DNA of 64,000 nt from a bacterium (GCA_021108215.1 JAIORK010000032.1:157732-221731), one strand, 5' to 3'. Positions 30,307 to 39,084 are shown, counted from the first letter of the stretch. Program-made: numbers and translations. Notes: generated from the sequence alone by a model not told the origin.

Positions 30307-31065
30307 GTGAAAGCAGCAATTACCTATGTCCGTAAATCCGGACTTTATAATTATATTTCCCTGGCAGTGCCGGCGATTGCCCGCAAGGCCAAACCGGGTC
30401 AGTTTGTGGAAATTCAAATTAAGGGAACGGGTGCGCCTTTTTGGCGGCGGCCCTTTTCAATTTGTAATGCCCGGGAAAATTATCTGGAGTTATTGATTAA
30501 GACGGTGGGCCCGGGGACAGGTCTGATTGCCAATATGCAGTCTGGCAATCAGATGGATATCACCGGGCCGTTTGGCAATACGTTTACCCTGCCGGGCAAA
30601 GCTCCGGTTTTATTGGTTGGTGGAGGATTTGGAGTGGCACCGCTTTTCTTTTTAGCCAACCGGTTGCGCCGAACGGGACGAGACGTCGAAGCATTAATCG
30701 GCGGACGAACCGCGCAGGACCTTTTATTACGGCATGCCATGCAGCGTCTCGGGGTAAAAGTTTTCTGTTCGACCAATGATGGTAGTTTTGGCACCAAGGG
30801 ATTGATTACACAGGTACTTCAACAGAGATTGGACGTATTGGGCGGGAAACCCCGGCTGGCAGCTGCGGGTCCGAAAGCGATGCTGCGCGCAGTGGCTGAT
30901 GTGGCGAAAGCGTATGCCGTTGTCGCACAGGTTTCATTGGAAGAGGTGATGGCTTGCGGTATGGGGGTTTGCAACGGTTGTGTTGTGAAAATTGCCGGGG
31001 AGTATAAGCGGGTTTGTAAAGACGGGACAATATTTAATGCGGATGAGGTGGATTGGGACGTATGA
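30307..31065 (+). CDS. pyrK: Dihydroorotate dehydrogenase electron-transfer subunit
   Basis: PyrK passes electrons from dihydroorotate dehydrogenase to NAD through FAD and a [2Fe-2S] cluster. The FAD domain has FWRRPFSICNA and LLIKTVGPGTGLIA; the NAD domain has VLLVGGGFGVAPLFFLA. Four cluster cysteines lie in ACGMGVCNGCV plus a later RVC (Cys217, 222, 225 and 237). GTG 30307 is preferred because GTGAGG lies six bases before it; GTG 30295, directly after the pyrC stop, is also in frame. Its presence makes the PyrD here a type 1B enzyme. Confidence 0.93.
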   Translation: MKAAITYVRKSGLYNYISLAVPAIARKAKPGQFVEIQIKGTGAPFWRRPFSICNARENYLELLIKTVGPGTGLIANMQSGNQMDITGPFGNTFTLPGKAPVLLVGGGFGVAPLFFLANRLRRTGRDVEALIGGRTAQDLLLRHAMQRLGVKVFCSTNDGSFGTKGLITQVLQQRLDVLGGKPRLAAAGPKAMLRAVADVAKAYAVVAQVSLEEVMACGMGVCNGCVVKIAGEYKRVCKDGTIFNADEVDWDV

Positions 31066-31988
31066 CAAAAAAAACACAACCGAATCTTAGTGTCACGGTA
31101 GGCGGTATTCGTTTGCGAAATCCGGTTTTGCTGGCGTCGGGAACCTGTGGATACGGAACTGAGCTGCGAGACTGGGTGGATTTTTCTGCGATCGGTGGTT
31201 TGGCGGCAAAGAGTGTGACTCTGCATCCTCGCGCGGGAAATCCCATGCCCCGCGTAGCAGAATGCCGGTCGGGTATGCTCAATGCCATCGGTTTGGCCAA
31301 TGTAGGCATTGATGTATTTTGTGAAGAAAAAATGCCGGTATTGAAAAAAATGCCCTGTGCGGTCATTGCCAATGTTGCCGGGTCAACACCTGAAGAATAT
31401 TTGCAGGTCGTTAAAAAACTTAACCGGACGCCCGGGGTTGATGGGTTGGAAATAAACGTATCCTGTCCCAATGTACATGCCGGCGGGATTGAATTCGGCC
31501 GGGACCCCAACGTGCTGCAAAAACTGGTAGGGCGTTTGCGGCGTGCAACCGCCTTGCCATTGTGGGTGAAGCTTTCGCCGAATGTTACAGATATCATCAG
31601 TATTGCCAAAGCAGCGGAAGCGGGCGGTGCCGATGCCTTGACCGTGATGAATACATTGATCGGCATGCAGATTGATATTGTCAAACGTCGTCCGGTACTT
31701 GCCAACCGGACCGGCGGATTATCCGGACCGGCTGTAAAACCAGTGGCACTGCACCTGGTGTATAAAGTCAGCCAGGCTGTCGCCATCCCGGTTGTGGGTG
31801 TGGGGGGGATTGAATTGTATACGGATGCGCTGGAATTTATTCTTGCGGGTGCGACCGCGATTCAGGTCGGCACGGCAACCTTTCGTAATCCGGCAGCTGC
31901 CCGGGAAATCGTATCCGGGTTGAGCACATACTGCCGAAAGCATGGTATTTCTAAAATCCAGGAAATTATTGGAGCTGCGCAAACGTGA
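31062..31988 (+). CDS. pyrD: Dihydroorotate dehydrogenase, type 1B catalytic subunit
   Basis: It oxidises dihydroorotate to orotate with FMN and NAD, working with PyrK. Segments include LASGTCGYG, LEINVSCPNVHAGG with the catalytic cysteine of class 1 enzymes, WVKLSPNVTDI, VMNTLIGMQIDI and the FMN-phosphate site VVGVGGI. ATG 31062 overlaps the pyrK stop by four bases. 308 residues is the expected length. A cytosolic NAD-linked enzyme suits an anaerobe, since no quinone is needed. Confidence 0.95.
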   Translation: MTKKTQPNLSVTVGGIRLRNPVLLASGTCGYGTELRDWVDFSAIGGLAAKSVTLHPRAGNPMPRVAECRSGMLNAIGLANVGIDVFCEEKMPVLKKMPCAVIANVAGSTPEEYLQVVKKLNRTPGVDGLEINVSCPNVHAGGIEFGRDPNVLQKLVGRLRRATALPLWVKLSPNVTDIISIAKAAEAGGADALTVMNTLIGMQIDIVKRRPVLANRTGGLSGPAVKPVALHLVYKVSQAVAIPVVGVGGIELYTDALEFILAGATAIQVGTATFRNPAAAREIVSGLSTYCRKHGISKIQEIIGAAQT

Positions 31989-32554
31989 GCATTCAATCCA
32001 TCGTGGGAATCATTGTTGCGGCAGACGTGGCGGTATTTCGTTTTATAAACGACACATTGTTTGTGCGGTGGATTGGGGATGTCATTTTCTTTATCGGCCG
32101 GGATCAAATTATTTTGCTTGTGCTGCTCGTTGCCGGGGCAGGGTATGTTTTTTTGACGCATTGGAAGAAAGTATTACAGGTTATGGTCTGGGCGGCATTG
32201 GCGGTTGTGGTGTCCAATTTTTTGCACAATCATTTATTAAAATTATTTTTTAACCGCCAGCGCCCGTTTATAAAGCTTTCCGAAGTGCATCTGTGTGTGC
32301 CGCTTAATGATCTTTCGACTGTTTCACTGTCTTTTCCGTCAACCCATGCGGCCAGTGCGGCTGCATTGGCAATCGTGGTCATGAAAATGGATTCGAGGTT
32401 GCGCTGGCCGGGCACAGTGTTTGCACTGGTGATTGGGGGGGGGACAATTTATTCGGGCGGGCATTACCCTTTGGATGTTTTGGCAGGCTATATCATCGGA
32501 AGTGTGATCGGCGTGTTGCTTTATCGCATCAGCCGGGTGATCTGGCCGGCATGA
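31985..32554 (+). CDS. PAP2-family membrane phosphatase
   Basis: This 189-residue protein has about five membrane segments and the three PAP2 signatures: KLFFNRQRP, SFPSTHAASA and SGGHYPLDVLAGY with the catalytic histidine. It probably removes phosphate from a lipid carrier such as undecaprenyl diphosphate or from a related lipid phosphate. The GTG start overlaps the pyrD stop by four bases, so it is translated with the pyrimidine genes although it has no known part in that pathway. Substrate cannot be told from sequence. Confidence 0.88.
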   Translation: MSIQSIVGIIVAADVAVFRFINDTLFVRWIGDVIFFIGRDQIILLVLLVAGAGYVFLTHWKKVLQVMVWAALAVVVSNFLHNHLLKLFFNRQRPFIKLSEVHLCVPLNDLSTVSLSFPSTHAASAAALAIVVMKMDSRLRWPGTVFALVIGGGTIYSGGHYPLDVLAGYIIGSVIGVLLYRISRVIWPA

Positions 32555-32558
32555 GGGG

Positions 32559-32695
32559 AATACCATCATGCATTGCTTTTATTCATACGAACACGAAAAA
32601 TCCCGGATGATTTACCTTAGGTGCTGCTTGGCAAATCGTTTTATTCTGACCGCTACTATCGTTTCGTAAGAATAAAAGTAATGCGTGATGGTATT
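32559..32695. repeat. Inverted-repeat element A in the pyr operon
   Basis: The arms at 32559-32591 and 32663-32695 are 33 bases long with three mismatches (outer end AATACCATCATGCATTGC); the spacer is 71 bases and contains GGTGCTGCTTGG. It begins five bases after the PAP2 stop codon. It is the first of three consecutive hairpin elements that fill the gap 32555-33107, where I see no gene. Confidence 0.85.
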
Positions 32696-32728
32696 TGAGT
32701 GTTGGTGAAAACGTAACGCGGTAAACAT

Positions 32729-32864
32729 ATTCCCGGTGAGTATTCTTTTTGTTCATGCAAGCTACGACATCAAGGAATCGGCACAAGTATTTGTAAAGCA
32801 GCAGTTATTGTGAATTTACCGGGTTTTCGTTTTTGCAGGAACAAAAAGAATACTCACCGGGAAT
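32729..32864. repeat. Inverted-repeat element B in the pyr operon
   Basis: The arms at 32729-32754 and 32839-32864 are a perfect 26-bp match (ATTCCCGGTGAGTATTCTTT), extendable to 32 with one mismatch; the spacer is 84 bases. The arm sequence differs from its neighbours, but overall size is almost the same. Confidence 0.85.
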
Positions 32865-32894
32865 GGTTTTCAGTATGCCGGAGGATGCGGGTTG

Positions 32895-33026
32895 AATCCT
32901 TCAGAAACCGTTTTTAGTATTGCACAACGAAAAAGCCTGGGAATGAATACCGGGTGCTGCTTGGAATACAGTTGGTTGCTGAGCGGAAACTTTTTGTGCA
33001 ACACTGAAAACGGTTTCTGAAGGATT
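32895..33026. repeat. Inverted-repeat element C in the pyr operon
   Basis: The arms at 32895-32935 and 32990-33026 pair over about 37 bases, with two mismatches and a small gap (AATCCTTCAGAAACCG). The spacer again contains GGTGCTGCTTGG, as in element A. Its right end (33017-33036) matches 18 of 20 bases with the element at 22739-22758. Confidence 0.85.
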
Positions 33027-33107
33027 TAGACAGTCGTTGGTAGGTTGTCTTACCGGGAATAGCCGTGTTCCAGTATACGGGTGGGTGAAAAAATCAGGAG
33101 TGATTAC

Positions 33108-34208
33108 ATGCAGAATAAAATTATTCGTTGGGGATTGGTTGTTTTGCTCGGGAGTGTTGCCGTTTGGCCGGTGACAGGCGGGGCGGAACAGACGCCGGCA
33201 GCAGCTTCGGCCGTGCGCAGTGTCCAAATGATTCCGGTGCTTTGTTATCATCGCTTTGGACCTTACGGCGCCAAGGATGCTTATTCTGTTTCAAAAGCGG
33301 AGTTCTCCGGGCAACTGGAAATCATCCGGCAAGAACAGTGTACGCCGATTACCGTAACCGAGTTGGCCCGCGTCATGCGTGGAAAATCCGAACTTCCGGA
33401 AAATCCGGTTTTGATTACCATTGATGACGGATACCGGGATTTTTTAAGCCAGGCCAAACCCCTGCTGGATCAGTACGGTTATCCGGCCACCTTATTTATT
33501 TACACTGATTTTGTGGGTGCCCGCTTGGGTCTGAAAAAATATGAATTGCAGGCATTGCAGGCAGAGGGCTTTGATATCGGGTCGCATTCTGTTTCTCATC
33601 CGAAATTAAATCGATTGAAAAAAGGCGAGACGCAGGCGGCATGGCAAGTACGCATGAAAAAAGAATTGGCAGGTTCCCGGGAAAAATTATTAGCCTGGTC
33701 ACAAGGCGAGGTGTTGGGGATGGCCTATCCTTATGGCCTATGGAATGCTGAGATCGCGGAAATCGGTCAAACAGCTGGATACGAGTTGCTGTTTACGGTG
33801 AATCCGGGAACCAACATACTTAGCAGTGAAAAAAAGTGTCTCAAAAGAAGTATGGTTTTAAGGGGGACGCGCAAGAGTACATTTCGCGCCATGTTGCATG
33901 TCCGCGATTTAACCGTGATGTCATGGAATCCTGAGTTGGGCGAGGTGACGCACGGTTCGCTGGCGGGAATAAATTTGGTTGTTGAAAGAACGTTGTGGCC
34001 GCTGCTTGACCCGGCCAGTCTGCAGGCAACAACGGGCCAAACGGTGATTCCTACACGTTACGATACACAAAGCGGCAAAGTCGTGATGACCTTTGCCAAA
34101 CCATGGACACGAGGGACGGATTTAATCGTCTTGACGGCCCGAGACCGCAAGGGTATGCTGCACTATAAACAAAGCCGGTTGGTACAAGTAGTTTCGGCAG
34201 ATGAATAG
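33108..34208 (+). CDS. Exported polysaccharide deacetylase (NodB family)
   Basis: ATG 33108 with CAGGAG upstream gives 366 residues and a signal peptide (WGLVVLLGSVAVWPVTGG). The NodB domain shows MIPVLCYHRFGP, VLITIDDGYRDFL with the catalytic and metal aspartates near 106-107, GFDIGSHSVSHPKLNRL with the metal histidines, and MAYPYGLWN. Such enzymes remove acetyl groups from peptidoglycan, chitin-like or exopolysaccharide sugars. About 100 residues after the domain form a beta-rich tail of unknown role. It lies inside the pyr operon between the PAP2/hairpin block and pyrF, 15 bases before the latter. Confidence 0.9.
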   Translation: MQNKIIRWGLVVLLGSVAVWPVTGGAEQTPAAASAVRSVQMIPVLCYHRFGPYGAKDAYSVSKAEFSGQLEIIRQEQCTPITVTELARVMRGKSELPENPVLITIDDGYRDFLSQAKPLLDQYGYPATLFIYTDFVGARLGLKKYELQALQAEGFDIGSHSVSHPKLNRLKKGETQAAWQVRMKKELAGSREKLLAWSQGEVLGMAYPYGLWNAEIAEIGQTAGYELLFTVNPGTNILSSEKKCLKRSMVLRGTRKSTFRAMLHVRDLTVMSWNPELGEVTHGSLAGINLVVERTLWPLLDPASLQATTGQTVIPTRYDTQSGKVVMTFAKPWTRGTDLIVLTARDRKGMLHYKQSRLVQVVSADE

Positions 34209-34223
34209 AAAGGAATACAGGGA

Positions 34224-34952
34224 ATGATTCCATTAAAGGATCGTTTGTTTGTTGCGTTGGATGTGGATGATATCCGCGCGGCTGATTTGTTGATGAATAA
34301 GATGCAGGGTGTTGTGAGTCAGTATAAGCTTGGCGCACAGTTGCTCTCGGCGGCAGGACCTGAAGCGGTGATGCATGTTCGGCGCAGGGGTTTCGGTGTT
34401 TTTTATGACGCTAAATTTCATGATATTCCCAATACGGTGGCCTCGGCAGTTACATCCGCCTGCCGGATTGGCGCAACCATCGTCAATGTACACACCACCG
34501 GCGGCAAGACCATGATGGCCGCGGCGGCCAAGGCGAGCCGGGATGTTGCCAAGAAACTGCGTCAGTCCAAAACCATGGTGCTGGGGGTCACGGTTTTAAC
34601 TTCCATCAACCAGCCGGCTTTGGAAAAAGAGTTATGCCTTAAGCGTAAAATCCAGACCCACGTGGTTCATCTGGCCAAGCTGGCGCAATCCGCCGGTTTG
34701 GACGGCGTGGTGGCCAGCCCGCAGGAAATCATCGCAATTCGCAAAGCTTGTGGACCGGATTTCATTATTTTGACCCCGGGCATCCGGCCGACCGGATCAT
34801 CCAAGGGTGATCAAAAAAGAATTATGACGCCCAAGCAGGCGATGGCGGCGGGTGCGGATTATATTGTTGTGGGGCGACCTATTTATCAGGCAACCAATCC
34901 ATTGCAGGTAGTGCGTTCTATTTATCGTGAAATGGAGGAAGCGTTGAAATGA
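34224..34952 (+). CDS. pyrF: Orotidine 5'-phosphate decarboxylase
   Basis: It makes UMP from OMP, the last step of the pathway. The family I signature is FYDAKFHDIPNTV, with the Asp-Lys-Asp catalytic set. Other conserved parts are LFVALDVDD, VNVHTTGGKTMM, VVASPQE, TPGIRP and YIVVGRPIYQA. AAAGGAA and GGGA precede the ATG. 242 residues is normal. The last four bases overlap pyrE. Confidence 0.95.
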   Translation: MIPLKDRLFVALDVDDIRAADLLMNKMQGVVSQYKLGAQLLSAAGPEAVMHVRRRGFGVFYDAKFHDIPNTVASAVTSACRIGATIVNVHTTGGKTMMAAAAKASRDVAKKLRQSKTMVLGVTVLTSINQPALEKELCLKRKIQTHVVHLAKLAQSAGLDGVVASPQEIIAIRKACGPDFIILTPGIRPTGSSKGDQKRIMTPKQAMAAGADYIVVGRPIYQATNPLQVVRSIYREMEEALK

Positions 34953-35542
34953 GTTCTGACTGGGTACGAGAAAAATTTGAAAAAGCCGAAGCGCTTTTAA
35001 CCGGCCATTTTTTACTGAGCTCGGGAAATCATTCCAATTGCTACTTGCAGTGTGCGCTGGTCACCCAGTACCCCGGATTGGCGCGTGAACTGGCGGACCG
35101 GTTGGCTGCAAAGCTGGCCAACAAAGAGATTGATGTTGTTTTGGGTCCTGCGGTAGGCGGTATTGTTTTTGCCCAGGAGATGGCGCAGGCGCTTTCGCGC
35201 CAGAGTTGTCCTGATATTCGGGCAATTTTTTGTGAACGGGTGGACGGCAAAATGGCATTGCGGCGCGGCTTTTCGCTTAAACCCGGGGAAAAAGTTTTGG
35301 CAGTGGAAGATGTGATTACAACCGGAGGTTCCGTCAAAGAAGCGATAGCACTTGCCAAGACCTTTGATGTGACCATCATCGGTGTGGCCAGTCTGGTTGA
35401 CCGCTCGGCAACAGCACCTGATTTGGGGGCTCCCCTGACGGCGTTGATGAAAGTTCAGGCGGATATCTATTCGCCTGAAAAGTGTCCGCTTTGCAGGCAG
35501 GGTATTCCGGCAGTCAAGCCGGGTAGCCGGGGTCTGAAATAA
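34949..35542 (+). CDS. pyrE: Orotate phosphoribosyltransferase
   Basis: It transfers ribose phosphate from PRPP to orotate. The PRPP loop is VLAVEDVITTGGSVKEA. FLLSSGNHSNCYLQCALV forms the N-terminal orotate side and VLGPAVGGIVFAQE the phosphate loop. The 197-residue chain starts within the pyrF stop (ATGA). A CPLCRQG pair of cysteines near the C-terminus is typical of the longer bacterial PyrE group. Confidence 0.95.
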   Translation: MSSDWVREKFEKAEALLTGHFLLSSGNHSNCYLQCALVTQYPGLARELADRLAAKLANKEIDVVLGPAVGGIVFAQEMAQALSRQSCPDIRAIFCERVDGKMALRRGFSLKPGEKVLAVEDVITTGGSVKEAIALAKTFDVTIIGVASLVDRSATAPDLGAPLTALMKVQADIYSPEKCPLCRQGIPAVKPGSRGLK

Positions 35543-35565
35543 CCGGTTTTTTTCAAGGAGGCGGT

Positions 35566-35997
35566 ATGGCAGTTGTAAAAGCAGGCGATACGGTACAAGT
35601 GCATTATACGGGGTTACTGGAGGACGGGACGGTTTTTGATACAACGTACGAGAAGGATCCGCTCCGGTTTACCCTGGGGGAAAAAAAAGTGATTGTGGGT
35701 GTGGAAAAAGCCATGATCGGGATGACAGTGGGTGAAAAAAAGCGGATCACCCTTTCGCCGGAAGAGGCCTATGGCAGCTATGAAAAAAATAAGGAAGTGG
35801 TGATGGACAAGGATAAATTGTCCTGTGGAGATGCGCCAAAAGCAGGCATGTTGGTTGAAATTCGCGGCACAGACGGCGGTTGTGTGGTGACCCCGATTAA
35901 ATCGATCAATGGCGATAAGATTACATTGGATGCCAACCATCCCTTGGCAGGCAAAACATTGGTGTTTGAAATTGAATTACTCCAGATCATGGGATGA
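35566..35997 (+). CDS. FKBP-type peptidyl-prolyl isomerase (SlyD-like)
   Basis: A 143-residue cytoplasmic isomerase/chaperone. It begins with VKAGDTVQVHYTGLLEDGTV and continues PLRFTLGEKKVIVGVEKA and MTVGEKKRITLSPEEAYG. An insert-in-flap domain follows (about 70-125), as in SlyD, and it ends with LVFEIELLQI. There is no His-rich metal tail. AAGGAGG precedes the ATG 24 bases after pyrE, so it is the likely last gene of the operon. Confidence 0.92.
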   Translation: MAVVKAGDTVQVHYTGLLEDGTVFDTTYEKDPLRFTLGEKKVIVGVEKAMIGMTVGEKKRITLSPEEAYGSYEKNKEVVMDKDKLSCGDAPKAGMLVEIRGTDGGCVVTPIKSINGDKITLDANHPLAGKTLVFEIELLQIMG

Positions 35998-36027
35998 GGA
36001 AAGTTTTTTAGGTATAGGAGAAAGCGT

Positions 36028-36945
36028 ATGCATATCAGAATGAAAAAAACGCTTTGGTATCTGGCGCTGACATTTGGATTGAGTTACGGACTGTTCGGCA
36101 TTGTATTCGCGCTGGTTCCGGGAGAAATGCATAAGAAAATACTGATGCCCCTGTCCCTGGTTTATATGTTTATGCCCATGGTGGCAGTCTTGCTTGTCCA
36201 GAAAGTTGTTTTTCGGGAACCGTTTAAAATTTCCTTGGGAATATCTTTTCGCTTCAACCGTTGGTTTGTAGTGGCTGCACTTTTGCCGCCGGTCATTGCC
36301 TTGCTGACACTGGGATGCTCATTGTTTTTACCTGGGGTGACATTTTCCTGGGAAATGGAGGGAGTGTTTGCGCGGTTTGCCAACCAGATTACCCCCGAGC
36401 AATTCAGCGTTATGCAGGCCCAAGCTCAGGCCTGGCCCATACACCCTTTTTGGCTGGCACTTTTTTCAGGGATTTTGGCCGGCGCCACCATCAACGCAGT
36501 TGCCGGATTTGGTGAGGAACTGGGCTGGCGGGGTCTTTTACAGAAGGAATTGAATTTTCTGGGATTTTGGCGTTCATCGCTTATGATCGGATTGATTTGG
36601 GGCATCTGGCATGCGCCTATCATCTGGCAGGGTCATAATTACCCCAGCCATCCGCGCGAGGGTGTTTTTTACATGATTTATTTTACGGTTTTACTCTCGC
36701 CGCTGTTTGCCTATATCCGGGTTAAATCAAAATCCGTGATCGCCTGCGCCATCATGCACGGAACCCTCAACGGTACGGCCGGAATATCGTTTATGTTGAT
36801 TAAAGGCGGGAACGATCTTTCGACCGGGATTACCGGGATAGCCGGATTTATTGTTCTGGCAATGGCCAATGCAGGACTGCTGGTTTATGACCGTTTTTTT
36901 TCTAAAGAGCCGGTGATTTCCACCTTTAAAAATACAGCGGTTTAA
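36028..36945 (+). CDS. CPBP-family intramembrane protease
   Basis: A 305-residue protein with about eight membrane segments. The CPBP (Abi/Rce1-like) motifs are GFGEELGWRGLLQKEL (EExxxR), LIWGIWHAPIIWQ and CAIMHGTLNGTAG, which hold the predicted catalytic glutamates and histidines inside the membrane. The substrate is unknown; relatives process prenylated or bacteriocin-type peptides or act in immunity to them. A clear AGGAGAAAG precedes the ATG. The promoter is not evident, and it may be read through from the pyr operon. Confidence 0.88.
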   Translation: MHIRMKKTLWYLALTFGLSYGLFGIVFALVPGEMHKKILMPLSLVYMFMPMVAVLLVQKVVFREPFKISLGISFRFNRWFVVAALLPPVIALLTLGCSLFLPGVTFSWEMEGVFARFANQITPEQFSVMQAQAQAWPIHPFWLALFSGILAGATINAVAGFGEELGWRGLLQKELNFLGFWRSSLMIGLIWGIWHAPIIWQGHNYPSHPREGVFYMIYFTVLLSPLFAYIRVKSKSVIACAIMHGTLNGTAGISFMLIKGGNDLSTGITGIAGFIVLAMANAGLLVYDRFFSKEPVISTFKNTAV

Positions 36946-37249
36946 AAAACCCCTCCCGGGGCACCGGAAGGGGTTAAGAGGGGGAAGCCCCTCGCTTATC
37001 CCTCTTTTGTGCTCCAAAAGAGGGGAATCACGCAGTCTGTCGTTGTTTGCATCTATTAAAATAGTAGTCCTGTTTATTCATTCGGTCAAGTGTCAAATAT
37101 AGAAATATATTTTTGCACAGCTAAGCCGGCCCATTATTTAGTCATACAGAAAAACTGTCTTTGCGGTTATTGCAATGACGTTATTGCTGTTTTTTCAGGA
37201 TTAACTATTTATTGTTTTATAAAACAAATACCCTCAGTAGTTTTATTCA
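36946..37249. other. Intergenic stretch with short G/C palindromes
   Basis: Directly after the CPBP stop are AACCCCT..AGGGGTT (36949-36976) and CCCTCTTTTGTGCTCCAAAAGAGGGG (an 11-12-base hairpin near 36999-37025), without a clear T-run. They may end transcription weakly or be dispersed repeats. The rest is AT-rich with no supported gene; a 61-codon frame at 37090 has no ribosome site or recognisable sequence. Confidence 0.5.
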
Positions 37250-37278
37250 TTGAGTTTCCCTCTCCCGGCGTGTAGAAT
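37250..37278 (+). promoter_or_regulatory. Promoter for the 37317 gene and spoIID-like operon
   Basis: TTGAGT (37250-37255) and TAGAAT (37273-37278) are 17 bases apart, about 40 bases before the next start codon. Confidence 0.6.
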
Positions 37279-37316
37279 AATTTCAGCTTAACAATCCAAG
37301 CGGGGAGGAACCAACC

Positions 37317-37733
37317 ATGCGCAAATATCTCAGCACGCTTGAGGACGAGACAACCCAGCGGAGTATTGAAGAATATTTGGGTGCGTTTACCGAGAGTTTT
37401 AAGCTTATTTTGCAGCAAAATCCAGTCGAGCGAATGGGGTATGCTGTTTTGTTGGCATCCAAAACCGCGTTGCGGCTTAAAGCTGCGAATCCCAAGCTAA
37501 GAGAACATGAAATTGCCGGCCGTCTTCAGGTTATTGCCCGAAATGTCCGTTTGACCACGATTCTCAATGACCTTACACCGGAAGAAAAACGTATTCTTCA
37601 GCTTCATCCAATGAATCCCCTGGGTATTAAGAAAAGCAAATCCGCAACATCGCCGGTGCGGCAAAGCGTTCGCCGGCTGGGACATAAAAAGTCAAAAAAA
37701 ACAAAAAAAGCCGGCACCCGGAAGCGTGTCTAA
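37317..37733 (+). CDS. Uncharacterised protein with basic C-terminal tail
   Basis: The 138-residue product follows GGGGAGGAAC. Residues 1-95 look like a helical domain (EDETTQRSIEEYLGAF, MGYAVLLASKTALRLKAA, REHEIAGRLQVIARNVR). The last about 35 residues are rich in Lys, Arg and Ser (KKSKSATSPVRQSVRR, HKKSKKTKKAGTRKR), like a nucleic-acid-binding tail. I do not recognise the family. Its last eight bases overlap the start of the SpoIID-like gene, so both are translated together from the promoter at 37250. Confidence 0.65.
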   Translation: MRKYLSTLEDETTQRSIEEYLGAFTESFKLILQQNPVERMGYAVLLASKTALRLKAANPKLREHEIAGRLQVIARNVRLTTILNDLTPEEKRILQLHPMNPLGIKKSKSATSPVRQSVRRLGHKKSKKTKKAGTRKRV

Positions 37734-39084
37734 ATTATATTGGTGTGTCATACTATCCTGCCTGCTCACCCTCGGGGGGGTGATGCTGAGCGGGAGTGGT
37801 TGTCGCCGTCAGCCGATCGAAGCAGTTCCTGCCTGGACAAAACATTCTTTAGAATCCGGACCGAATGTCCGTGTGCGCCTGATTAGAAAAAAATATTTTG
37901 ACAATGCCTACATTGACGGGATATCAGATGGTGTAATTTTACAAAATGCCAAAGGCGAGGCGATCCCTATCCCGAAGGGAACCCACCGGGTCTATTTTAA
38001 AATGAAAAAAAATCGTGTGGTGGTCGCTTTTAATCGGCACAAAGCGGCATTTGAAAAAGCGGAACGTTATCAACAGGTTTGGGTTCGCATCCGGAACAAT
38101 AAAATAAAAATATTTAAAGTACATATCCCGTCGCAGCGCTTCATCTGTGACTATGAGGCGAATATATTGGATATTTCCATTAAGTATGGACGGATGGCGA
38201 TTATTAATCACCTGCCGATGGAGATGTATTTGGCGCGCGTCATTCCCGAAGAGATGGACCCGGAAAATTTTACATTAGAAGCACTCAAGGCGCAGGCGGT
38301 GGTCGCCCGGACCTGGGCTTTGAAAAATCTCAAGCGCCATAATCGCTACGGATATGATTATTGCGATGGTCCTCACTGTCAGGTGTATAAAGGCCGCAAG
38401 CAGGTTTCCCGCCGGGCAGAGCAGGCTGTCAAGATGACCCTTGGCGAGGTGATCACATACAACCATCGTCTGGCGGAAGCTTTTTATCACAGCACATGCG
38501 GGGGGAACACAGTCTATGTCGATGAGGTCTGGGCTAATCGACGTATTCCGTATTTGATGCGGGTGGAGGACCGGTGGAAACCCGGGAACCGTCCTTATTG
38601 TTCGCAATCACCTTATGCACAATGGCGTGTGCGTTTGTCGTTGCGCCGGGTGGAGCGGGCTTTGGTAAAAGCGAAGATCATCGCAAAGCAGGAAAAATTG
38701 ATCACGGCCAGTGTAGATTTTATTAACCGCTCCGGGCGTGTGCTTAAAGTGCGCATTAAAACCGATGAACAAGAAGTGTTCATGACCGGTTATCAGTTTC
38801 GCCGTGCCATTAATCGCGAATTCGGACGGCGTAAAATGTTCAGTGATTTTTATCGGCTGGAGACAGACGGCAACCAATTTCGTGCAGTGGGGAATGGCCT
38901 GGGGCATGGTGTCGGGCTCTGCCAGTGGGGTGCACGGGGGATGGCGCAGCATGGTTTTGGATATGCAGAAATTTTGTTGCACTATTTTAACGGGACACAG
39001 CTTGGCGGCAATTATGGATTGGCGTCCGACACACCTTCAGACGTGGAATCAACCACCCAAAATTCACATGCGGAAATAAAATAA
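37726..39084 (+). CDS. SpoIID/LytB-domain lipoprotein
   Basis: The GTG start leads into a lipoprotein-like signal (CVILSCLLTLGGVMLSGSGC). The SpoIID domain (about 145-430) is typical: MEMYLARVIPEEMDPENF, LEALKAQAVVARTWAL, DEVWANRRIPYLMRVED and GNGLGHGVGLCQWGARGMA, ending LLHYFNGTQL. SpoIID of Bacillus is a lytic transglycosylase that cuts denuded peptidoglycan strands; relatives in non-sporulating bacteria are thought to remodel the cell wall. At 452 residues it has an extra about 120-residue N-terminal part. The last 73 bases overlap the converging gene on the other strand. Confidence 0.88.
   Translation: MSKLYWCVILSCLLTLGGVMLSGSGCRRQPIEAVPAWTKHSLESGPNVRVRLIRKKYFDNAYIDGISDGVILQNAKGEAIPIPKGTHRVYFKMKKNRVVVAFNRHKAAFEKAERYQQVWVRIRNNKIKIFKVHIPSQRFICDYEANILDISIKYGRMAIINHLPMEMYLARVIPEEMDPENFTLEALKAQAVVARTWALKNLKRHNRYGYDYCDGPHCQVYKGRKQVSRRAEQAVKMTLGEVITYNHRLAEAFYHSTCGGNTVYVDEVWANRRIPYLMRVEDRWKPGNRPYCSQSPYAQWRVRLSLRRVERALVKAKIIAKQEKLITASVDFINRSGRVLKVRIKTDEQEVFMTGYQFRRAINREFGRRKMFSDFYRLETDGNQFRAVGNGLGHGVGLCQWGARGMAQHGFGYAEILLHYFNGTQLGGNYGLASDTPSDVESTTQNSHAEIK

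Noticed and set aside
37090..37275. 61-codon frame before the promoter at 37250
   Set aside because: No ribosome site, runs through the promoter, and the product is not recognisable.
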